In this document: one piece after another, positions 20,570-26,167 of the stretch | How the letters are laid out: the number at the start of each line of letters is the position of its first letter | Position numbering within the stretch: the first letter of the stretch is position 1 | Assembly: GCA_020650975.1 (NCBI GenBank) | Contig: JAIPMN010001338.1 | Location: 1 to 26,167, forward strand | DNA: 26,167 nucleotides | Direction of reading: 5' to 3' | Origin: Apostichopus californicus | Lineage: Eukaryota; Echinodermata; Holothuroidea; Aspidochirotida; Stichopodidae | Program-made: the position numbers and the translations under genes | The notes under the pieces: generated by a model | The model's database searches: none | Seen by the model: only the letters and a program-made list of their open reading frames with translations | Told to the model about the DNA's origin: nothing

Positions 20570-21257
20570 CAGGGGCGTAACCAGTATGTAGCACTGTAGG
20601 CTCGGGCCAACACTTTTTTTGGCCAAGTTATCTTTTTTTTCAAAACACCCATAATTCAAATCCATAAGCTTGCTGGACGAGTTTTAGAGTCTAGCCAGGA
20701 AAAACTATTGAAATGAACGTAGCAAGAATATGGCTAAATTAGGTGACCTATTCTTCTGCCATCTAGGCTGTCATTTCTATCATGTGCCGTTTCAATCAAC
20801 ACTCTACCCGCCGAAAAAGACTAGGATCCGATCTTGTCAGTTTTTTAACATCTAGTTGAGAACCCGTTTACGCAGATAATATTTCAGTTGAGAAACATTC
20901 CACACTCAAATAAGCCTATCGTTGATTAACAGACTTTACAGAGCGGCAGCACTTTGTTGCCTGTTGTTACTGGCTTACTCTGTACATGTACCTTGCTCAT
21001 TTTTAATACATTATGTAGTATTGAATTACATACTATTTTAACTGGTTTGTTTTTGGGGTTTAAAAGTGATATTGAATGAGGTGTCTCAAGTTACCAAGAG
21101 GCTAGGGAACCAGAATGAAGACTCGGGAAGGGCCGTTTCCGGCCATGTAGGTGGTTTGTAAACCCAAACATTTTCTTGTACGCTCCGTGCCAACTGATGG
21201 TGGCGCTCTGCTCAGATAGACGTGCCTACAACTTTGAAAAATCTGGCTACGCCCCTG
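20570..21257. mobile_element. hAT-like non-autonomous element (688 bp)
   Basis: The ends are CAGGGGCGTAACCAG and CTGGCTACGCCCCTG, 15-bp terminal inverted repeats with one mismatch. Its right portion, containing GGCCGTTTCCGGCC, GCTCCGTGCCAAC and TGGTGGCGCTC, aligns with the right half of the element at 918-1240 (ACTCCGTGCCAAC, TGGTGGCACTC). The flanks share only ACATA (5 bp) rather than a clear 8-bp repeat, so the family is suggested by the termini and the shared region. No transposase is visible. Confidence 0.75.
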
Positions 21258-21747
21258 ACATACTGTACATGTGCTAATCAGCATATGAAGCCAGAATGTA
21301 TAATATATGACATGCATAAAGTTGTCAATTTGCACTTGATTACAAATTGCTTTGTTTTGAGGGCATAATCTATTTATACATCATCAGTATGATAGCTTTG
21401 TCATTCTATTAAACTGGATATATTTTAATTGGTTCGCCACATGACTTGCACTGTTTGTGATGCAAATTATACAAACCCATCTCCTAGGTATGAACAGATT
21501 TGCATAACCAGGGTATGAAAACTGAAAGTTCCCATAACATCAAACTTTAATTAGATTGTCTTTTTAATATTACGTAATTGCAGTGTGAATTTTAGTTTTT
21601 ATGGATTTCCTGGTGCCTATAATTAAGCATAATTTCTCATTATGATAGGCATGTATACATGAATAATCAACACAGACATTGATTATACTTCTCCCGAAAG
21701 AGCCGACTAACAAGGAAGATTACTTACTTGCTTTGAAGGTACGGTAT

Positions 21748-22215
21748 GCTATAGGCTACATGCTGCATGCTACATGTTGCATGCTAGAGACTGCATGCTA
21801 GAAGCTGCATGCTACAGTTGCATGCTACAATGGCATGCTACATTGTACATGCTACAGTGTTTGCATGCTAGAGACTGCATGCCAAGCTGCATGCTACAAT
21901 GGCATGCTACAATGGCATGCTAGAGATACATGCTACAGCTGCATGCTACAGTCTACATGCTACAGTCTACATGCTAGAGACTGCATGCTAGAGACTGCAT
22001 GCTATGTATAGCTGCATGCTACAATGGCATACAGCTATGTTCAGCAGCATGCTACAATGGCATGCTACAATGTACATGCTACAGCTCTGCATGATAGAAA
22101 CTGCATTCTACAGCTGCATGCTATAGTGGCATGCTACGGTGTACATGCTACAACTGCATGCTATAGTGGCATGCTACAGTGTACATGCTCCCTAGCTGCT
22201 ATAGGCTTCATGCTG
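21748..22215. repeat. GCATGC-rich variable minisatellite
   Basis: Imperfect 11-17 bp units such as TGCATGCTACA, TGGCATGCTACA, TGTACATGCTACAG and TGCATGCTAGAGAC. Almost every unit carries the palindrome GCATGC (or ACATGT/TACATG). The 106-codon ORF at 22024-22344 is built from it and is not a gene. Confidence 0.9.
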
Positions 22216-22767
22216 CATGTTATAGGCCTCATGCAACAAGGTAGCAGAACAGAAAACAAGCAATTTTTGCCCCTCATGTCAGTAAGGCATATTGTAGCCT
22301 ATAATGATCAAAATACAGCTGGGTGCCATACCAAGATTCCATAACACCTACTGTACAAAAACAAATGGACTATTTTCTAACTATATATGCTCTCAAAATA
22401 TCAATAAATTAAAACTAGGATATATCTCAAGGCTTGTCTCATAGATATTACCACATAATGTACTCAGGAGTTTTCACAAACATTACCAATGTAAACATAT
22501 ATTGTGTTTCAGCTACTTTTAAATTATAACACAGGTACATTGCATGTATCATAGACTGCATTGTAGCACACGCATGCAACGATACAAGTGTAATATATAG
22601 TGTTCCACTGGCTGCTATTGGCATTATTCATTAAAACATAATATTGTTATATAGCTAACAGAACAACGATAAGGAAGTTTCAAGTCCATTCACATTCACA
22701 ATCCTTGTGTATACATACAAACTGTTTCATGCTCAATACAATATCAAAAACCAAATTCCTGTTGAGC

Positions 22768-22797
22768 TTTGGGGGGGGGGTGGGGGTGGAGGGGGAA
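22768..22797 (+). repeat. Poly-G, quadruplex-prone tract
   Basis: GGGGGGGGGGTGGGGGTGG followed by AGGGGG. It is one of several such short G/C blocks in the window. Confidence 0.6.
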
Positions 22798-23651
22798 ACA
22801 AATCATAATCATGTTCACATGACTGCTTCCTGTTATAGTGGTTCCATCAGTGTACATTAACATGTTGCATATACATTAATCATCCATAATGACTTTACCT
22901 TATATGTTCTCAATCATCAGTCAGCTAGCCGCTTTATATACATGTTTAGTACTCGATCTTTACTCTATTTGACTACAGAAATCTTTGTGCAAGTTGAGAA
23001 CTGACAAAAATATGAGAACATCCCGACATATTCCACCAGCAAATGATCATTTTTATTATTTCAATGTTTCGTCCTTCGTGAAACATATTCTAAATCTACC
23101 TGAAGTTCTTCCCTTCCACTTATCTCCAAATTTCTATAAAAAAGTACAGTACTCTGGATAAATTAATCGCAACAATTTCAAAAATTGAGGTACGTAAAAA
23201 ATTTGACAAAACCAGATCGTTTTATCAATATGAGTAGTAAAATACTTTGTGGAGAATACCAAAAAAATTTAAAAAGTTAGTAGCTTTTGAAAAGTATTTC
23301 AAAAGGATCTTATGTGAAATGCATCACTGAGAAGAAATGCTAGGCTATTTACGGTGTATATCGTCATATTTTAATGGTAAGTCATGTCAAAAATATAACT
23401 AAAATGCTTTATAATGTATTATGAGTATTTAAGAATTTCCAGGCAGATATGTGTATCCTTTTTCCAACCTGTCCTATTCCAATGCGGGCTACCTAACATC
23501 GTCGTCGACGACCAAAAGATCAGAGAGTGTTGCCTAGAGACCACTTCCTGGCAAACTGAGGATGATATGGACATCTGTTCATGATTGCACTTACACAACA
23601 CTAACTAACAAAGTTGCTTCCAGAGTCCATTGAATTACCAGAAACAAATTA

Positions 23652-24012
23652 TTAAAGGGTGTGAAGACTCGCGCAAAAAGAAACTTCTTATGCCTGTAAT
23701 CTGACCTAGTTTTGAATGAGGTGTAACAGAAGTGTTAGACACCACCATCGATCCCAGAAAATACACACACAGCTTGCTACCATCGGTAATTAGACACTAG
23801 TGTACCTCAGTGCAAACAGTCAATACCCTCAGCAGAGTGTACTAACGATACAGCAATGGACATCTCAGGTCCAGCTAAAGATAACAAGGTATCACGTTTC
23901 ATGACTGTCTGCATTTTGTAGCCAAAAGAGAAAAACTTCACTTGCAAGCAACGGAAAGTTAACTTTTTCAGTGCGCTGCACACGGTTTGGGGCGAGTCTT
24001 CAATGCCTTTAA
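23652..24012. mobile_element. MITE with TTAA target-site duplication
   Basis: TTAA flanks both sides (23652-23655 and 24009-24012). The element starts AGGGTGTGAAGACTCGC and its right end, reverse-complemented, reads AGGCATTGAAGACTCGCC, giving inverted repeats that match at the AGG terminus and TGAAGACTCGC. TTAA targeting fits piggyBac- or Kolobok-type elements. It is 353 bp inside and has no ORF. It lies about 280 bp downstream (in gene direction) of the first coding exon. Confidence 0.8.
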
Positions 24013-24237
24013 GTCCAAATTCAAATCCAAGGAAGACTCAATTACTGTACAGATTAAAACCGGCTCCTAATCGGTTTTGAACCTAGTTGATCTTAATAAA
24101 TAAGGGGAGTGGACGCTCAAAATTTTAGTAAACGTTACTAGTAAACATGAACACATAAATATGTGGATTACCAGAGTCAAACAGGTCCCTAGAATCAAAC
24201 AAAATGAAAATGCATTGTAGAATTAAAAAAAATCCCC

Positions 24238-24262
24238 TAACCCCCCCTCCTTCCTCCCCCCC
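24238..24262. repeat. Poly-C tract in the proximal first intron
   Basis: Two C-blocks separated by TCCTTCCTC lie about 35 bp inside the intron from the first-exon donor. On the transcribed (minus-strand) RNA this is G-rich, so an RNA quadruplex next to a 5' splice site is possible. Confidence 0.5.
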
Positions 24263-24293
24263 AAAGGTGATTTACTTTCTAACCTTTTCTTAC

Positions 24294-24386
24294 CAGATCC
24301 AAGTCAAATCCATCCAGATCCAAGTACCTAAGTCCCAACCACTCATCCCAAATGTCTAACTTTCTTTCCTGCTGCGAGCTCGACAT
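24294..24386 (-). CDS. Probable first coding exon of the minus-strand ARHGAP-like gene
   Basis: On the minus strand an ATG at 24386-24384 (context ACAGAAATGT) opens 31 codons beginning MSSSQQERKLDIWDEW and ending in an acidic, leucine-rich stretch (YLDLDGFDLDL). It stops exactly at a strong donor (CTG|GTAAGA, GT at 24293-24292). The frame runs upstream to a TAA with no earlier ATG, so this ATG is the likely start. A possible acceptor (TTGCTACAG) lies just before it, so the 5' UTR may be split. The exon ends in phase 0, and the PH exon at 9526 starts in phase 0, so direct splicing would keep frame and put about 58 residues before the PH core. No domain is recognised; the short acidic leader has no known function. 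It could belong to another gene on the same strand. Confidence is good that it is an exon and moderate that it belongs to the ARHGAP gene. Confidence 0.55.
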
Positions 24387-24544
24387 TTCTGTAGCAACAA
24401 TGCGTAACCGATCCAAGGAAACAATACAGACGATGTCTCTCTTAAAGTGAGATAACAGAGTTTAAAACACCATCTTTGTCGTGGATACACTAAGGAACGT
24501 CTGTGGCAACTGTCTTAGAAGCGAAACCTCCCAATCACAGACCC
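24387..24544. promoter_or_regulatory. Candidate bidirectional promoter region with CCAAT box
   Basis: This interval separates the minus-strand ATG (24386) from the plus-strand ATG (24545). It contains several CpG dinucleotides, a CCAAT at 24531-24535 and no obvious TATA box. Head-to-head start codons about 160 bp apart with CpGs and a CCAAT box are typical of animal bidirectional promoters. The call depends on both flanking start codons being real. Confidence 0.35.
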
Positions 24545-24679
24545 ATGGCCGCTTTGAACGAGCTAGATGTAGTTATTGGCAGCCGATGGAGATTTTGTTT
24601 GGACTGTTTGCAAGTGTTGCTGTTTAATAGCTTATCCTCCTCGGTAAAGTACATAACACAGACGAGTTCAGCGATCTAA
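24545..24679 (+). CDS. Possible small ORF at a divergent promoter
   Basis: On the plus strand an ATG in strong context (ACCCATGG) begins 44 codons, starting MAALNELDVVIGSRWRFC, with a hydrophobic middle (CLQVLLF) and a TAA at 24677-24679. It begins 159 bp upstream of the minus-strand start codon, head to head with it, with a CCAAT box at 24531-24535 just before it. A donor-like TCG|GTAAAG lies inside the ORF and a near-perfect donor CAG|GTGAGT follows at 24801. It may be the start of a spliced divergent gene, a short uORF in a noncoding transcript, or chance. The family is not recognised. Confidence 0.25.
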   Translation: MAALNELDVVIGSRWRFCLDCLQVLLFNSLSSSVKYITQTSSAI

Positions 24680-24800
24680 CTGTGTCACAGAAGTGTTGAA
24701 AGTGAGTTTATAGCTCTACACGGCAGCAGAGGGTTCACGATTTTTCTAGCACTACATACTTTCATTTTTCAAATTTTGCTTTAATATCCTCTCTTCCCAG

Positions 24801-24806
24801 GTGAGT
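24801..24806 (+). promoter_or_regulatory. Strong 5' splice-site match on the plus strand
   Basis: CTTCCCAG|GTGAGTG is a near-perfect donor consensus. It is paired downstream with a strong acceptor, TTTTTTTTGTAG, ending at 25460, and an AATAAA at 25540-25545. Together these would make a two-exon, mainly noncoding transcript divergent from the ARHGAP-like gene. The preceding CTCTTCCCAG also looks like an acceptor, so a chance match cannot be excluded. Confidence 0.3.
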
Positions 24807-25770
24807 GTTTTTTACTTTCAAATCTATGAAAAGAACTGAATGTAGCAGGAAGTATCATACAGAAGACACCATTGATACAGATAATTCCGAGAAGAATAAA
24901 TGTTCCAGAGAGAAAGAAAAGAGTTTCACATTTTCATTCCCTTCTTTGGTAAAATGCTTTCTCTATCTATTTCTATCTAATTATTGTAAATGACAAAAGT
25001 ACTAGTACTACCTCATGGACTTTCCTGCTATTACAAAGACTTATGTATTGCCCTAAATTTTAGAAGGTTAAAAACAAAAAGGTCAAAAGTACTTTTCTAA
25101 TTGCTCTTATGCTTTCAAATTATACCCAAACAATGAGCATTGCTAAAGTAGGGAATTATATTGTTCTAGTTAAATGGTAATTTATATTTCAGAGGGGAGC
25201 TGTCAAAGGCTTATGTAAGTTGAACCAGAGTGACCATTAATTGGCATTCTAGCATAATTATGGGCTATACAGATGGCCTTTAAAAACGAAACAATTGAGT
25301 ACAGCGCCAAGTTTATACCCAGAACTCTTTCACTCTTTTAAAGCCACAAATTGGAAAAACAAGTTTACAACCTTAATGGAGGTTAGTGATAGGACTTGAA
25401 TCAGCAGTTAGATAATTTTGTTAATGAATGTTGGTTTAACTTTCTTATTTTTTTTTGTAGTGAAGATTTTAATATTAGCTGAATCACTGTGACCTCTAGT
25501 AGCACATTTGTTAATAGCAGCTGTTCGACTCCCAATGAGAATAAAGTACTCAAAGCTGTTAATTAACAGTTAAATTAACAGTCAAAGATTATTCTGAATT
25601 CCTTCATATGTATGATAAGAGACTCTTCTTTTTTTAAACCAAACGTAAGGTTGTATTGCTAGGTAATGAGAGATTCCAAGATCATGTCATTTGAAGAATG
25701 TTAATACAAAGTACAACAGTGCATGGCCACCTCCTTCCTGTGCAGATAATATGTCTTAGTGGAATACAAA
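24807..25770. other. Unassigned stretch beyond the promoter
   Basis: AT-rich sequence. It contains a strong plus-strand acceptor match (TTTTTTTTGTAG ending at 25460), an AATAAA at 25540-25545 and a 14-bp perfect palindrome CTGTTAATTAACAG at 25556-25569. The 62-codon ORF at 24805-24993 has a Lys/Ser-rich composition and starts at a GTG-flanking ATG after the donor match; I do not consider it a gene. Confidence 0.45.
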
Positions 25771-25789
25771 GAGGTATTCTGAGGTGCTA

Positions 25790-26167
25790 CATGTGCTTTG
25801 AGGTACTACATGTGCTTATATGCATGAAAAGTCCATGATCAGCTCATGCACTTTACAGGAGGCTGCCAAAATATCCATTGAGGTACTTTGAGGTACTTTG
25901 AGGTACTACATGTGCTTATATCCATGGAAAGTCCATGATCAGCTCCTACACTTTACAGGAGGCTGCCAAAACATCCATTGAGGTACTCTGAGGTACTACA
26001 TATGCTTATATCCATGGAAAGTCCATGATCAGCTCCTACACTTTACAGGAGGCTACCAAAACATCCATTGAGGTACTTTGAGGTACTACATTGCTTATAT
26101 CCATGGTAAGTCCATGATCAGCTCCTGCACTTTACAGGAGGCTGCCAAAACATCCATTGAGGTACTC
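25790..26167. repeat. 90-bp satellite reaching the window edge
   Basis: GAGGTACTACAT occurs at 25800, 25900, 25990 and 26080 (A of AGGTACTACA at 25801, 25901, 25991, 26081). The first spacing is 100 because of one extra TTGAGGTACT; the next two are 90. Each unit contains AAGTCCATGATCAGCTC, CACTTTACAGGAGGCT and CCAAAACATCCATTGAGG. The array runs off the end of the window, so its true length is unknown. Confidence 0.95.

Larger units (their letters stand above)
9527..24293 (-). other. Probable long first intron of the ARHGAP-like gene (about 14.8 kb)
   Basis: This stretch lies between the donor after the ATG exon and the acceptor of the PH exon, both phase 0. I looked for further minus-strand exons with paired splice sites and found none convincing, but a short one could be missed. 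It is packed with repeats annotated separately: SINE, TA-foldback transposon, minisatellites, hairpin, hAT-like and TTAA MITEs. The intervals 9960-11300, 13930-14480, 16465-17530, 17760-19240, 19410-20560, 21260-21740 and 22230-23640 contain no feature I can support beyond AT-rich sequence and simple tracts. Confidence 0.5.

Noticed and set aside
22024..22344. 106-codon plus-strand ORF
   Set aside because: It lies mostly in the GCATGC minisatellite and its Cys/His/Ala-rich translation is a product of the repeat.
23419..23601. 60-codon minus-strand ORF rich in Ser and Cys
   Set aside because: No domain, no convincing splice pair and ordinary AT-rich surroundings; treated as chance.

Overview
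This is an intron-rich, repeat-rich, AT-rich piece of eukaryotic nuclear DNA. There are no operons, no long bacterial-type ORFs, and coding sequence is under 3% of the window. Clear splice sites, a tRNA-derived SINE with an (ACAT)n tail, TTAA-, TA- and hAT-type miniature transposons and several satellites point to an invertebrate animal. The repeat style suggests a marine deuterostome, perhaps an echinoderm, but that is inference and no sequence here fixes the species.

The one gene I can name lies on the minus strand and spans most of the window. A first coding exon (24294-24386, ATG to a GTAAGA donor, phase 0) is followed, after an apparent intron of about 14.8 kb, by an exon carrying most of a pleckstrin-homology (PH) domain (9253-9526). 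A further 4.1 kb intron leads to an exon with the PH C-terminal strand and helix (4989-5114). The PH sequence and its phase-1 split resemble the ARHGAP22/24/25 (FilGAP) family of Rho GTPase-activating proteins. The RhoGAP domain is not visible and should lie beyond base 1 of the window, on the low-coordinate side. Linking the first exon to the PH exons rests on strand, order and matching phase, not on homology.

Layout. 1-483: end of an inverted-repeat element with tandem termini. 910-1248: hAT-like MITE. About 1648-1900: decayed coding relic with an in-frame stop. 2537-3095: a roughly 200-bp tandem duplication interrupted by a 116-bp retroposed element. 3492-3749: unidentified coding-like ORF. 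4989-9526: the two PH exons, with simple repeats and a second copy of the short retroposed element between them. 9670-9903: tRNA-derived SINE. 11319-13911: 2.6-kb TA-flanked foldback transposon whose ends are built of about 18-bp tandem units. 14858-14966: inverted tRNA-like pair. 15521-16463: about 33 copies of a 29-bp palindrome-containing minisatellite. 19249-19408: 60-bp-arm hairpin. 20570-21257: second hAT-like element. 21748-22210: GCATGC-rich minisatellite. 23652-24012: TTAA MITE just downstream of the first exon. 24387-24800: probable promoter region, with hints of a divergent plus-strand transcript. 25790-26167: 90-bp satellite running off the window.

The observation most worth following is the pair of short retroposed elements (2937-3052 and 8604-8665). 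Each is flanked by a perfect 13-bp target-site duplication, and one has an unoccupied paralogous site beside it. They share a core resembling a hammerhead ribozyme with a palindromic ACGT stem III. I found no complete novel multi-gene system.
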